Positions 44,178 through 52,924 of a stretch of DNA of 64,000 nt are shown here, in pieces. Position numbers and translations under genes: made by a program. Positions within the stretch are counted from its first letter, which is position 1; every line of letters begins with the position of its first letter. The stretch is from NCBI RefSeq assembly GCF_048541825.1, contig NZ_CP183332.1, forward strand, positions 496,001 through 560,000, given 5' to 3'. The notes under the pieces are model-generated. The model ran no database searches and had not been told where the DNA came from. It saw nothing but the letters and a program-made list of their open reading frames with translations. The DNA comes from Caulobacter sp048541825. Its GTDB lineage: Bacteria; Pseudomonadota; Alphaproteobacteria; Caulobacterales; Caulobacteraceae.

Positions 44178-45173
44178 ATGGATCTGCTCGACCGCTATCT
44201 GGGCGCCATCGCCGCCCTGCTGCCCGCCGGCCAACGCCAGGACATCGTTGCCGAGCTGCGCGACGTTCTGATGAGCCGTATCGAGGAGAAGGGGGCCCAG
44301 CAGGGCCGACCGCTGGACAGGAAGCAACTGGAGGCTCTGTTTCGCGACTTTGGCCATCCCTTGGCCGTGGCCGGCCGCTACGGCCCCCAGCGCGCCCTGA
44401 TCGGGGTCGAGCTCTACCCCTTCTACATTTTCGCGGTGAAGGTGGCCCTGGCCATCGCCCTCGTCGTCGGCATCATTCCTGCGGTGGTCCAGGGCCTGAC
44501 GGGAGCGCATGGCGGCATGGCGGGCATCCCCGGCCGCGTGATCCACGACTTCATTCCCACAGCCCTGCAACTGGTCGGCCTGATCACCATCATCGGGGCG
44601 ATGGTCGAGCGCGGCTGGATCAAGACCGGCGACTTTGGCCAGTGGAAGGTCAGCGACCTGCCGTACATCTCGACGAAAAAGTCGTGGTTCCGCACAACGC
44701 GCTTCGAGGCCCTGTTCGAGGTCATCTTCATGACCTTCTTCGCCCTGTGGTGGGCCGGCGTCGTGGACTTTCCCGGCAGCCGGGGGCCGTTTGGCCACGA
44801 CGGCGAACTGCAGATCACGCTGGCGCCGATCCTGACCCAGTTGCACACGCCGATCCTGCTGCTGGCCATCGGCCAGATCATCTCGGGCCTGATCCTGGTG
44901 ATCCGCCCGGCCTGGATCAGGCCGCGCGCCGTCGCCGAGATCGTGCTGTCGATCGCCGGCATCGCCCTGGCCTACGCCCTGTGGCGCGAGATGCCGCTGG
45001 TGATGTTCGCCGGGCCGGGTGCGTCGGCCGAGGACTTTGTGACCCTTCGCCATGTCGCCGATACCGTCTTCAGGGTCTGCGTGGTGGTCACGGCCGCCGT
45101 CTGCGCCGGCAAGATCCTGATCGAGGGCTGGCGGCTGCTGCCGCCGGCCCGGGACGGATCTCGAGCCGGCTGA
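44178..45173 (+). CDS. HAAS-like domain membrane protein, partner of PadR
   Basis: A 331-residue protein. The first 75 residues are a helical cytoplasmic domain (RQDIVAELRDVLMSRIEEKG, FRDFGHPLAVAGRYG) like the HAAS/DUF1700 signalling domain, followed by six or so membrane helices. GAGAGAGG before the ATG at 44178 supports this start. It is 13 bases after the PadR gene. Function unknown; such proteins are thought to sense or relay a membrane state. Confidence 0.8.
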   Translation: MDLLDRYLGAIAALLPAGQRQDIVAELRDVLMSRIEEKGAQQGRPLDRKQLEALFRDFGHPLAVAGRYGPQRALIGVELYPFYIFAVKVALAIALVVGIIPAVVQGLTGAHGGMAGIPGRVIHDFIPTALQLVGLITIIGAMVERGWIKTGDFGQWKVSDLPYISTKKSWFRTTRFEALFEVIFMTFFALWWAGVVDFPGSRGPFGHDGELQITLAPILTQLHTPILLLAIGQIISGLILVIRPAWIRPRAVAEIVLSIAGIALAYALWREMPLVMFAGPGASAEDFVTLRHVADTVFRVCVVVTAAVCAGKILIEGWRLLPPARDGSRAG

Positions 45174-45177
45174 GGCC

Positions 45178-45387
45178 CTAGTTCTTTGGCTTGGCGGCGG
45201 TGTCGACCACCGCCCCGACCCCGGCTCCGACCACCGCGCCGACCGGTCCGGCGACCACCGCGCCGGTCATGGCCCCGGTCGCTGCTCGCTGCTCCATGTT
45301 GTGGCCGCAGGCGCTGAGCGCCAGGGCGGAAAGCGTGGCCAGGGTGGCGATGGAAAGGGTCCGGCAGGCACTGGGTTTGAGGGTCAT
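45178..45387 (-). CDS. Glycine-zipper lipoprotein
   Basis: A 69-residue protein with a signal ending in a lipobox (LALSACGH), giving a lipid-anchored mature form of about 45 residues. The mature part is a glycine zipper (GAMTGAVVAGPVGAVVGAG), typical of small outer-membrane lipoproteins. AAGGAG stands five bases ahead of the ATG. Probably an envelope-stability or membrane-associated protein; role unknown. Faces the PadR-partner gene tail to tail with a 4-base gap. Confidence 0.8.
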   Translation of the reverse strand: MTLKPSACRTLSIATLATLSALALSACGHNMEQRAATGAMTGAVVAGPVGAVVGAGVGAVVDTAAKPKN

Positions 45388-45724
45388 GGCGCGCTCCTTG
45401 AGACGGTGTTCATCTGACTTGAGTAACGACGCTCGATGGCGTGGCGTTCCCTGAATCAAGGGGTCCAGAACAGTCCCGCCAATGCTTCGCGCTGCGGCAA
45501 AGCAGGGATTTTTTTCACTGTCGGGTTTTTCTAGCGAATCAAGGCGTTAACGATCTTGACTGCGGCGGATAGCCCCGGTTTCAATGCTGCACTGCGGCAC
45601 ATGGTTGCGACTCGCGGCTTTATCGTTCATAAGCCCGTCATAAGCAGGTTTTCGGCCAGATCGTGAAACGGTCGAACCTCCGCTTCTGGGACTGCCCGAC
45701 AGTAAGATTTCCGGGTTCTCAGAA
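45388..45724. other. Divergent control region with three GANTC sites
   Basis: About 340 bases between a lipoprotein gene and the SleB gene. It contains three GANTC sites, GAATC at 45453-45457, GAATC at 45536-45540 and GACTC at 45609-45613, plus T-rich tracts near 45509-45530 and GTTAACG at 45545-45551. Promoters for both genes should be here. No gene seen. Confidence 0.5.
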
Positions 45725-46912
45725 GTGATTTTGTCGGGGGGCGGTTCGCCCTCGCCGCGCAGGACACGAGTTTTGTTTATCAAGTCGCAGACGCGCGCAG
45801 ATGCTCGCGCGCTGGTCGGCGCCGTATTGGTTGGGTCCGCTTCGGGCCTGGCTCTGGGCGCCGTCTACTTGGCGGGTGGGCTTGCCCAGACCGCCAGCCA
45901 GCACGCCCGCGTTACACGCCTTGCAGACGGCGCTTCGGAGGGCTTCTCCGACGTCGCCCTGATGAATGCCGCTTCGCGTATGGACCAGGGCGCGCTCGCC
46001 GTGGCCCGTCGTCACGACCCCTACACTGTCGCGGGCGCCGCTCAGCGCGACCGCCAGATTTCCCTGCTGGTCGCACGTCTGGAGAACCGCCGGACCGATG
46101 CTTCGGTTCCCCGCAGCGGTCCTCTCATGCTGCGCGCCAGCTACGGCGGCCCGTTCAATCCGGCCGCTTCGCCCTTCCGCTTCGGCAATGTGCTGGAGAG
46201 CTCGCGCGAGCTCGATTGCCTGGCCGAGGCCGTCTATTACGAAGCCCGTGGCGAGACCCCCAGCGGCCAGGCCGCCGTGGCCCAGGTGGTGCTGAACCGC
46301 GTCCGCCATCCGGCTTTCCCGAAATCCATCTGCGGCGTCGTCTTCCAGGGCGCCTATCGCAAGATCGGCTGCCAGTTCAGCTTCGCCTGCGACGGCTCGA
46401 TGAACCGGGGCCGCGAACGCGGCGCCTGGAGCCGGGCCCAGAAGATCGCGTCGCGCGCCCTGACCGGGGCCGTGATGAACGAGGTCGGTTCGGCCACCCA
46501 CTTCCACACCACCGGCGTCGCGCCGGGCTGGGGTCCGCGCCTGCTGAAGGTCGCCCAGGTCGGCATGCACGTGTTCTACCGCTTCGGCGGCCGGGCCGGC
46601 GCGCCGGGCGCCTTCTCGTCGACCCCGCGTCCCTCGACCCTGGACGACATGCCCAACGCTCCGGAAATCGCCGGCATCACCGCCGACGGCAAGCCGATGA
46701 GCGGTCTGGGGAGCGGTCTTGGCGGCGTCGTCTATGCCGCCAACGCCATCGCTGCGCCGGCCGCCCAGGCCGCGCCGGTCGGCAACGGCATGGGCGGCCC
46801 GCTGGGTCAGCTGACCGAGCCGGCTTCCGCGCCGGCCAAGCCAGTGGTCGACAAGAGCTCGGCCGACGGCGTCAGGACGACATCAGCGGCCGCGAGCGCA
46901 GCTGCTTCCTGA
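45725..46912 (+). CDS. SleB-type cell wall hydrolase
   Basis: A 395-residue protein with one N-terminal membrane anchor (ALVGAVLVGSASGLALGAVYLAGG). The SleB hydrolase domain spans roughly residues 155-270: AEAVYYEARGE contains the catalytic glutamate, followed by VAQVVLNRVRHPAFP and CQFSFACDGSMN. It should cut the sugar backbone or peptides of peptidoglycan. The C-terminal 70 residues are Ala/Pro/Gly-rich. The GTG at 45725 may be wrong; a TTG at 45773 is also plausible. The last 41 bases overlap the convergent SDR gene. Confidence 0.88.
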   Translation: MILSGGGSPSPRRTRVLFIKSQTRADARALVGAVLVGSASGLALGAVYLAGGLAQTASQHARVTRLADGASEGFSDVALMNAASRMDQGALAVARRHDPYTVAGAAQRDRQISLLVARLENRRTDASVPRSGPLMLRASYGGPFNPAASPFRFGNVLESSRELDCLAEAVYYEARGETPSGQAAVAQVVLNRVRHPAFPKSICGVVFQGAYRKIGCQFSFACDGSMNRGRERGAWSRAQKIASRALTGAVMNEVGSATHFHTTGVAPGWGPRLLKVAQVGMHVFYRFGGRAGAPGAFSSTPRPSTLDDMPNAPEIAGITADGKPMSGLGSGLGGVVYAANAIAAPAAQAAPVGNGMGGPLGQLTEPASAPAKPVVDKSSADGVRTTSAAASAAAS

Positions 46913-47690
46913 CGGAGCCGGGCATGTGGCTGCTGGCGAAGCGCATCTGCTTGGCCCGCTTGCCCACCATGTAGTGCAGGTCCTTGCCGGTCGCTGACTT
47001 GAACACCACCTCGGCGGCGTCCTCGACGGGATAGACCTCCAGCCCGCCCTTCTTGAGGGCGTCGGCCATGTTCTCGTTGCTGCCCGCCGCCCCGGCGTTG
47101 AGGATCGGCGTCTCGATGAACCACGGCATCACGCAGGCGACGCTGACGCCGTGCTGGGCGTATTCGACGTCCAGGGCCTCGGACAGGCCGCGCACCGCGA
47201 ACTTGGTGGCGGAATAGACCGCCAGCTTGGGCGAGCCATAGAGGCCCGCGCAGGACGCCACATTGATCAGCCGCCCGCCGCCCGCCTTGAGCAGCGGCAG
47301 GCCGGCTCGGGCGCCGTTGATCACGCCCTTGATGTTGATGTCGATCTGCAGGTCGCAGTCGGCCTCGCTCATCTCTTCCAGATTGCCGAACCGGGCGATG
47401 CCCGCATTGTTGAGCAGAGCGTCCAGCTTGCCGCCGGTCATCCGCCCGAACTCGCCCAGGGCGTTGTCCCAGGCCTGGCGGTCGCGGACGTCCAGCTTGA
47501 ACGTCGCGCCATTGGCTGGACCGATGGCCAGCAGGGCGGCCTTCAGGCCCGCGGCGTCGATGTCCGACAGGCCAACGAACCAGCCCGCTGCGACGAACCG
47601 TTTGGCGCTGGCCAGACCGATGCCGCTGGCGGCGCCGGTAATGAAGATGGTCTTGCGGCCCTTGGCAGCAACGTCAGCGTTGGCGCTCAT
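46872..47690 (-). CDS. Short-chain dehydrogenase/reductase
   Basis: A 272-residue classical SDR: NAD(P)-binding TGAASGIG, NNAGI, and catalytic Tyr and Lys in YSATKFAVRG with the preceding Ser in NVASCAG. The C-terminal part ends in basic residues. Its 3' end overlaps the SleB gene by 41 bases on the opposite strand, an unusual tail-to-tail coding overlap. Substrate unknown. The gene stands alone, with an untranslated 120-base stretch before the YegP-like gene. Confidence 0.9.
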   Translation of the reverse strand: MSANADVAAKGRKTIFITGAASGIGLASAKRFVAAGWFVGLSDIDAAGLKAALLAIGPANGATFKLDVRDRQAWDNALGEFGRMTGGKLDALLNNAGIARFGNLEEMSEADCDLQIDINIKGVINGARAGLPLLKAGGGRLINVASCAGLYGSPKLAVYSATKFAVRGLSEALDVEYAQHGVSVACVMPWFIETPILNAGAAGSNENMADALKKGGLEVYPVEDAAEVVFKSATGKDLHYMVGKRAKQMRFASSHMPGSVRKQLRSRPLMSS

Positions 47691-47805
47691 CGGCGATCCT
47701 CCCCGTTTTCTTTGTTATCAGCGATCAGACGCCGAGGACGGGGAGGGGTCAAGACCCGCGCCCTCCCAAGAGGACATCGGGGGACGCGGGTCGATCCAGG
47801 GTCGA

Positions 47806-47985
47806 TCAGTCGGTCTGATCGTCGGTTTCGGCCTCGGGGCCGTTCTTCTTGAAGGACTCGATGGCGTTCTTGGCCGAGGCTTTCGAGGAATAGCCCTCGG
47901 TCGAGAACATCACTTCGCTATTGTAGACGAAATTGACGCGGAACTCGCCCGCCTTGTCCTTCTTGATTATGAACTTGTAGGCCAT
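47806..47985 (-). CDS. YegP-like DUF1508 protein
   Basis: A 59-residue protein matching one DUF1508 unit: FIIKKDKAGEFRVNFVYNSEVMF and GYSSKASAKNAIESFKKNG. GGAGA precedes the ATG at 47985. The longer open frame up to 48537 is not coding-like. The family is widespread and binds or stabilises something unknown. Divergent from the DUF1003 gene. Confidence 0.85.
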   Translation of the reverse strand: MAYKFIIKKDKAGEFRVNFVYNSEVMFSTEGYSSKASAKNAIESFKKNGPEAETDDQTD

Positions 47986-48087
47986 GGGTGTCTCCAGAGC
48001 GGGATTGGATGCGTCGGCGTCGCGACGCCTCGACCGTGACTTGCCGCTGGCTGACGTGTCAATCGAGATGGGCTCGGGAGAATGTGA

Positions 48088-48660
48088 ATGAATATTGACG
48101 ACCGCCTGGACCAGCTTTCCCGTCAATTGCTCTCGGTTGCCTATGACGACCTGACCGACGTCCAGAAGAGCGTCATCGACCTGATCTGCGACGAGGCCCC
48201 CACCGGCCTGAACAAGACGCTGGTCAATGACGATCGCACCTTTTGGGACCGGCTGGCCGACTCCGTGGCCAAGGTGGGCGGATCGTGGGCCTTCATCGGC
48301 GGGTTCAGCGCCGCGCTGATGGCCTGGATCGCGCTGAACGTCGTGCTCAAGCGCTTTGATCTGGCCTTCGACCCCTATCCCTTCATCTTCCTGAACCTGC
48401 TGCTCTCGACTGTGGCGGCCCTGCAGGCCCCGGTGATCATGATGAGCCAGAACCGCCAGGCCCTGAAGGACCGCCAGAACGCCGAGCACGACTATGTCGT
48501 CAACCTGCGCGCCGAGCTGGAGATCAGGCACCTGCACGCCAAGCTCGACGCCCTGCGCGAGCGCGACATCGCCGCTATGGCTCGCGCCAACGCCGAGTCC
48601 CTGGGGCGGCTTGAGGCGCAGGTGGCGGCGCTGGCGGTGAGGCTCGACGCGAAGGGGTAG
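48088..48660 (+). CDS. DUF1003 membrane protein
   Basis: A 190-residue protein with two membrane helices (GGSWAFIGGFSAALMAWIAL and FIFLNLLLSTVAALQAPVIMM) flanking a conserved QNRQALKDRQNAEHDYVVNLRAE segment, the DUF1003 signature. The C-terminal 60 residues form a coiled coil. Cytosolic helices may mediate oligomerisation. No clear function. The divergent small YegP-like gene shares the 100-base gap. Confidence 0.87.
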   Translation: MNIDDRLDQLSRQLLSVAYDDLTDVQKSVIDLICDEAPTGLNKTLVNDDRTFWDRLADSVAKVGGSWAFIGGFSAALMAWIALNVVLKRFDLAFDPYPFIFLNLLLSTVAALQAPVIMMSQNRQALKDRQNAEHDYVVNLRAELEIRHLHAKLDALRERDIAAMARANAESLGRLEAQVAALAVRLDAKG

Positions 48661-48853
48661 GGCGACGGGCGTCCGGTGTTGGACAAGGAGTCTGCATACT
48701 TCCTGCGCAATCGGCGTGCCTCAGGCGCCTGAAATGTCAAACCCCTTACGGCGCTGCGATCCTTCACCCACATCTCTCGCGCCAAGCCGCCCGAGTCCTC
48801 GTTAGCTCGATCCCGACAGCCGTCGGACGGGCGGCGCGAGGGGATTTCGTCGA

Positions 48854-50446
48854 ATGGAACTGGGCGCGCGAACACCGACCCGGCGTCAGCTGCTTTCCGC
48901 CATCGCCGCCGTCGGGGGCACGGCGGCGCTCTACCAGGCCATGACGTCGCTGGGCCACGCGGCCGAGACCCAGTTCGCGGGACCGCCCAACCTGGCCGGC
49001 GCGCGCAAGGGCGCGTCGGTGATCGTGCTGGGGGCGGGCCTGGCCGGCCTGCTGGCGGCCCATGAGCTGACCAAGGCCGGCTACAAGGTGCAGATCCTCG
49101 AATACCAGGACCGGGCCGGCGGCAGGAACTGGTCGCTGCGGGGCGGCGATACCTATACCGAGCTGGGCGGGGCGAGCCAGAAGGTCGGCTATGCGCCGGG
49201 CAACTATTTCAATCCCGGCCCCTGGCGGATCCCGCACCATCACCGGACCCTGCTGCACTATTGCAAACAGTTCGGCGTGGCGCTGGAGCCGTTCATCCAG
49301 TTCAACCACAACACCTGGATCCACTCGTCGCAATCGTTCGGCGGCAAGCCGGTACGCTTCAAGGCCGCCGCCGCCGACTTCGAGGGCAATGTCGCCGAGC
49401 TGCTGGCCAAGTCGATCAACCAGAACGCCCTGGACCAGCAGGTCACGCCCGAGGACCGCGAGCGCCTGCTGGAGGCCCTGAAGGGCTGGGGCATGCTGGA
49501 CAAGGACTACAAATACGCTTCCAACCTGCGCTCGGCCTCGCACCGGGGCTATGACCGTCCGCCCGGCGGCGGGATCAACGGCGCGCCGATCCCGTCGGCC
49601 CTGTACGATTTCCACGACGTGCTGGACCCGCAGGTCTGGACCTCGATGGCCTTCTTCATGGGTCACGAGATGCAGACCACCATGTTCCAGCCGGTGGGCG
49701 GCATGGACATGATCGGCAAGGCCTTCGCCAAGCAGGTCGAGGGCCAGATCACCTATAACGCCAAGGTCAGCAAGATCGCCCAGAACGACAAGGGCGTGGC
49801 CGTGACCTATGCCGACACCAAGACGGGCAAGGTCGCCACCGCCCAGGCCGACTGGTGCGTTTGCACCATCCCGCTGTCGGTGCTGGGCCAGATCGACACC
49901 CAGGTCACCGACGAGATGATGGCCGCCATCAAGGCTGTGCCCTATTCGGGCCAGGTCAAGATCGGCCTGGAGATGAACCGCCGCTTCTGGGAGGAGGAGG
50001 ACTCCATCTATGGCGGCCACAGCTTCACCGATCAGGAGATCGCCCTGATCTCCTATCCCAACAACAATCTGTTCGGCGACGGGCCGGCCGTGCTGCTGGG
50101 GGCCTTTGCTCGCGAGATGGGGGCCTATCGGCTGGCCGGCATGACGCCGCAGCAGCGGATCGAGGTGGCCCTGCAACAGGGCTCGGTGCTGCACCCGGCC
50201 AGCTATCGCAAGGAGTTCGCCAGCGGCGCCTCGGTGGCGTGGAGCCGCGTGCCTTGGTCGCTGGGCTGCTGCGCCCGCTGGACCGAGGAGACCCGCAAGG
50301 AACACTACCAGACCCTGGTGGCCATGGACCGCCGCATCGTCCTGGCCGGCGAGCACGCCTCCTATGTCGGCTGCTGGATGGAGGGGGCGCTGCTCTCATC
50401 CATCGACGCCATTACCCGCCTGCACAAGCGCGCCCTGGAGGCCTGA
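48854..50446 (+). CDS. Exported flavin amine oxidase/dehydrogenase
   Basis: A 530-residue flavoprotein of the monoamine oxidase family. The N-terminus has a twin-arginine signal (RRQLLSAIAAVGG), so a folded, FAD-loaded enzyme would be exported. The FAD fold (VIVLGAGLAGLLAAHELTKAG) is near residues 56-76, with YQDRAGGRNW after it, and a C-terminal flavin segment GEHASYVGCWMEGALLS. A cytochrome c gene begins two bases after its stop, suggesting electrons go to the cytochrome instead of oxygen, as in NicA2/CycN. Amine substrate unknown. Confidence 0.9.
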   Translation: MELGARTPTRRQLLSAIAAVGGTAALYQAMTSLGHAAETQFAGPPNLAGARKGASVIVLGAGLAGLLAAHELTKAGYKVQILEYQDRAGGRNWSLRGGDTYTELGGASQKVGYAPGNYFNPGPWRIPHHHRTLLHYCKQFGVALEPFIQFNHNTWIHSSQSFGGKPVRFKAAAADFEGNVAELLAKSINQNALDQQVTPEDRERLLEALKGWGMLDKDYKYASNLRSASHRGYDRPPGGGINGAPIPSALYDFHDVLDPQVWTSMAFFMGHEMQTTMFQPVGGMDMIGKAFAKQVEGQITYNAKVSKIAQNDKGVAVTYADTKTGKVATAQADWCVCTIPLSVLGQIDTQVTDEMMAAIKAVPYSGQVKIGLEMNRRFWEEEDSIYGGHSFTDQEIALISYPNNNLFGDGPAVLLGAFAREMGAYRLAGMTPQQRIEVALQQGSVLHPASYRKEFASGASVAWSRVPWSLGCCARWTEETRKEHYQTLVAMDRRIVLAGEHASYVGCWMEGALLSSIDAITRLHKRALEA

Positions 50447-50448
50447 GC

Positions 50449-50877
50449 ATGACCGTTCGTTTTTCCTCCGCGATCATCGTCGGCCTTCTGGCCATCGCCG
50501 CGCCCGCTCTCGCCCAGACCCCCGCGGGCGGCGATACCGGCGGCGGCGTGGTTCGCGTCGCCAAACCGGTCACGGGCCAGCAGGTCTATGAGGCCGTCTG
50601 CCAGGCCTGCCACATGGCCGACGCCAAGGGCGGCGTGGGCGCGGGGACCATCCCGGCCCTGGCGTCCAATCCGCGCCTGGCCGGGGCGGCCTATCCGATC
50701 TCGGCCATCGTCATGGGCAAGGGCGGCATGCCCAGCCTGGCGGGGCCGCTGGACGATGCGCAGATCGCGCAGGTGGTGACCTATATCCGCACCAGTTTCG
50801 GCAACGCCTACCCCAAGCCGGTGACGGCGGCGGATGTCGCCAGGATCCCGCACCCGGCGCGGGGTGGCGGGCACTAG
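50449..50877 (+). CDS. Periplasmic cytochrome c, partner of the amine oxidase
   Basis: A 142-residue class I c-type cytochrome with a Sec signal (cleaved near ALAQT). The heme motif CQACH covers C51, C54 and H55, and the axial methionine is likely M93 (GKGGMPSL). The start at 50449 lies two bases after the preceding TGA, so the genes are probably translated together. It would take electrons from the flavoprotein and pass them to the respiratory chain. Confidence 0.92.
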   Translation: MTVRFSSAIIVGLLAIAAPALAQTPAGGDTGGGVVRVAKPVTGQQVYEAVCQACHMADAKGGVGAGTIPALASNPRLAGAAYPISAIVMGKGGMPSLAGPLDDAQIAQVVTYIRTSFGNAYPKPVTAADVARIPHPARGGGH

Positions 50878-50930
50878 GCTCGCCCGCCTAGACCTCATCG
50901 ACATTCAGCCGACCATTGTCCTTTGTTCAC

Positions 50931-51061
50931 CGTCATTCCCGCCCTTGTGGCGGGAACCCCTGGTTCAGCTGGTAGGTGAGACGCAAGCGGACCGCTAGCG
51001 GTCCGCCCCTCCCGCACCTGCGGCGGGCAGAGAGGTTCCCGCCACAAGGGCGGGAATGACG
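50931..51061. repeat. Composite inverted-repeat element, GTCATTCCCGC family
   Basis: Perfect 28-base arms at 50931-50958 and 51034-51061 enclose a central 20-base perfect palindrome (50987-51006) and a further CCCGC/GCGGG hairpin. It lies between the cytochrome gene and the GlxA-type gene, which converge. The outer ends match the element at 15465-15578 (CGTCAT...CCCG), so I treat both as one family. Likely also terminates transcription. Confidence 0.88.
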
Positions 51062-51107
51062 GAGTTTAAGAGATCGGCCGCCGTCGCGATCCTGAATGTC
51101 GATCCGC

Positions 51108-52049
51108 TCATCCCGCCTTCGCCGTGCGTCGCAGCGACTGGGGCGGCTGACCGAACGCCCGGATGAAGGCGCGGCGCATGCGTTCCGGATCACCAAAGCC
51201 GGTCTCCAGGGCCACGTCCTCGACCTGCAGCGGCTGGCTGTCCAGCAGGGCGCGGGCGGCCTCGACGCGCAGGCGCTCGACCGCCTTGGCCGGGGTGACG
51301 CCGGTCTCGGCGGCGAACAGGCGGGCGAAGTTGCGCGGGCTCATGGCGGCGCGGTCGGCCAGCTGTTCGACGCTGAGGCTCTCGGCCAGGTTCTCGCGGG
51401 CCCAGGCCATGACGGCGTCGAAGCGCCCGGCCTTCAGGTCGATCAGCGCCGAGAACTGCGACTGGCCGCCGGGGCGGCGGTGATAGACCACCAGCTGCTG
51501 GGCCACCCGGCGGGCCACGGGCTCGCCCTCGTCGGCGCCGATCAGGGCCAGGGACAGGTCGATACCGGCGGTGATGCCGGCCGAGCTCCAGATCATGCCG
51601 TCCTGGACGAAGATCCTGTCGGGCTCGAGCTTGATGGCCGGATAGCGCTTCTGGATGTCTTTCGTCCGGCTCCAGTGGGTGGTGGCGCGCTTGCCGTCCA
51701 GCAGGCCGGCCTGCGCCAGGATGTAGGTTCCCGAACAGACGCTGGCGACGCGGCGGGCCGTCTTGGCGGTGTCACGCACATAGGCCAGGGTAGCCTCACA
51801 GATCGCGGGCCCATGCACCCCGTCGCCGCCCGAAACGATCAGGGTGTCCAGCGGCGGCGCGTCAGCCAGGGCGGTGGTGGCGACGGCCATGCCCGACGAG
51901 CTGGCGATCATGCCGCCGTCGCGGGACAGGAAGACCAGGCGGTAAGCCCCTGGCGAGAACCGCGCGGCGATCTCGAACGTCGCGATCGGGCCCGTGGCGT
52001 CCAGGAGCTGGAAGTCCGGATAGACCAGAAAGCCGATAGAGCGGGTCAT
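51108..52049 (-). CDS. GlxA-family AraC-type transcriptional regulator
   Basis: A 313-residue regulator with a DJ-1/PfpI-like domain (residues 1-190; CSGTYILAQAGLL holds the nucleophile-like cysteine) and a C-terminal AraC helix-turn-helix (ESLSVEQLADRAAMSPRNFARLF and later DVALETGFGDPERMRRAFIRAFG). The family senses small molecules such as choline or glycine derivatives. It is divergent from an unfused DJ-1 protein gene with similar sequence (CTGSLVLGAAGLLKGKRA), and probably controls it. Confidence 0.9.
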   Translation of the reverse strand: MTRSIGFLVYPDFQLLDATGPIATFEIAARFSPGAYRLVFLSRDGGMIASSSGMAVATTALADAPPLDTLIVSGGDGVHGPAICEATLAYVRDTAKTARRVASVCSGTYILAQAGLLDGKRATTHWSRTKDIQKRYPAIKLEPDRIFVQDGMIWSSAGITAGIDLSLALIGADEGEPVARRVAQQLVVYHRRPGGQSQFSALIDLKAGRFDAVMAWARENLAESLSVEQLADRAAMSPRNFARLFAAETGVTPAKAVERLRVEAARALLDSQPLQVEDVALETGFGDPERMRRAFIRAFGQPPQSLRRTAKAG

Positions 52050-52127
52050 GGCGGATTCCGAGGGAATTATGTCATTTCAGCCAGACGCTAGGCGCGGGAT
52101 GATGCGGCGTCAATCACGGAGGCGTCG

Positions 52128-52826
52128 ATGACCCAGCCCCAGCCCAAGACCCAGCCCCTCAAAATCGTTTTCGCCCTGTTTCCGGGCGTTACCCACCTGG
52201 ATTTCACCGGGCCTCACCAGATCCTGTGCCGCCTTCCCGGCGCGAAAGTCACGGTCGCCTGCCTGGCGGGGGGCGAGATCGAGGCCGACGGCCTGATCTT
52301 CGCGCACCTGCCGCGCCTGACTGATGTCGAGGCGTGCGATGTGCTGGTGGTGCCAGGCGGCTTCGGGACCACCCAGGCCATGGCCAATCCGGCCTTCCTC
52401 GACGAGATCCGCCGTCTGGCTGCGGGCGCGCGCTATGTGACCTCGGTCTGCACGGGCTCGCTGGTGCTGGGCGCGGCGGGGCTGCTGAAAGGCAAGCGCG
52501 CGGCTTGCCACTGGGCGTGGCGCGATCAGCTGTCGTTGTTCGGCGCGATCCCCGATCCGGCCCGCGTGGTGCGCGACGGCAATGTGTTCACCGGTGGCGG
52601 CGTCACGGCCGGGATCGATTTCGCCCTGACCATCGCCGCCGAGATCGCCGGCGAGGACGTCGCCCAGGCCATCCAGCTGGGCGTCGAGTACGCCCCCGCG
52701 CCGCCGTTCAATTCGGGACGGCCGGAAACCGCGCCGGCCAAGGTGCTGGAGCAGGTTCAGCGCATGTACGGCAAAGGCATGGACGAGCGTCGGGCGGCGG
52801 CCGAGAAGGCCGGAGCGCTGGTTTAA
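52128..52826 (+). CDS. DJ-1/PfpI-family protein, isocyanide hydratase-like
   Basis: A 232-residue standalone DJ-1 superfamily enzyme. The conserved nucleophile cysteine lies in TSVCTGSLVLG near residue 107, preceded by an acidic VPGGFGT loop and LDFTGPHQIL at the start, which resembles isonitrile hydratase InhA. The gene is divergent from a GlxA-type regulator gene with 78 bases between them. The substrate is unknown; an isocyanide hydratase role is a family-level suggestion. Confidence 0.83.
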   Translation: MTQPQPKTQPLKIVFALFPGVTHLDFTGPHQILCRLPGAKVTVACLAGGEIEADGLIFAHLPRLTDVEACDVLVVPGGFGTTQAMANPAFLDEIRRLAAGARYVTSVCTGSLVLGAAGLLKGKRAACHWAWRDQLSLFGAIPDPARVVRDGNVFTGGGVTAGIDFALTIAAEIAGEDVAQAIQLGVEYAPAPPFNSGRPETAPAKVLEQVQRMYGKGMDERRAAAEKAGALV

Positions 52827-52924
52827 ATCCTTCTCCTTATAGGTGTGGGGATATCCAGGTTCCCACACCTCCTCTAGGCTCCCCCCCAAAGCCGGCGAAC
52901 GACCGGCGCGGGGGAGGGGATGTC

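Noticed and set aside
52334..52924. N-terminal extension of the hydrolase-membrane fusion gene
   Set aside because: It overlaps the DJ-1 gene in another frame; the membrane anchor and ribosome site mark 52925 as start.
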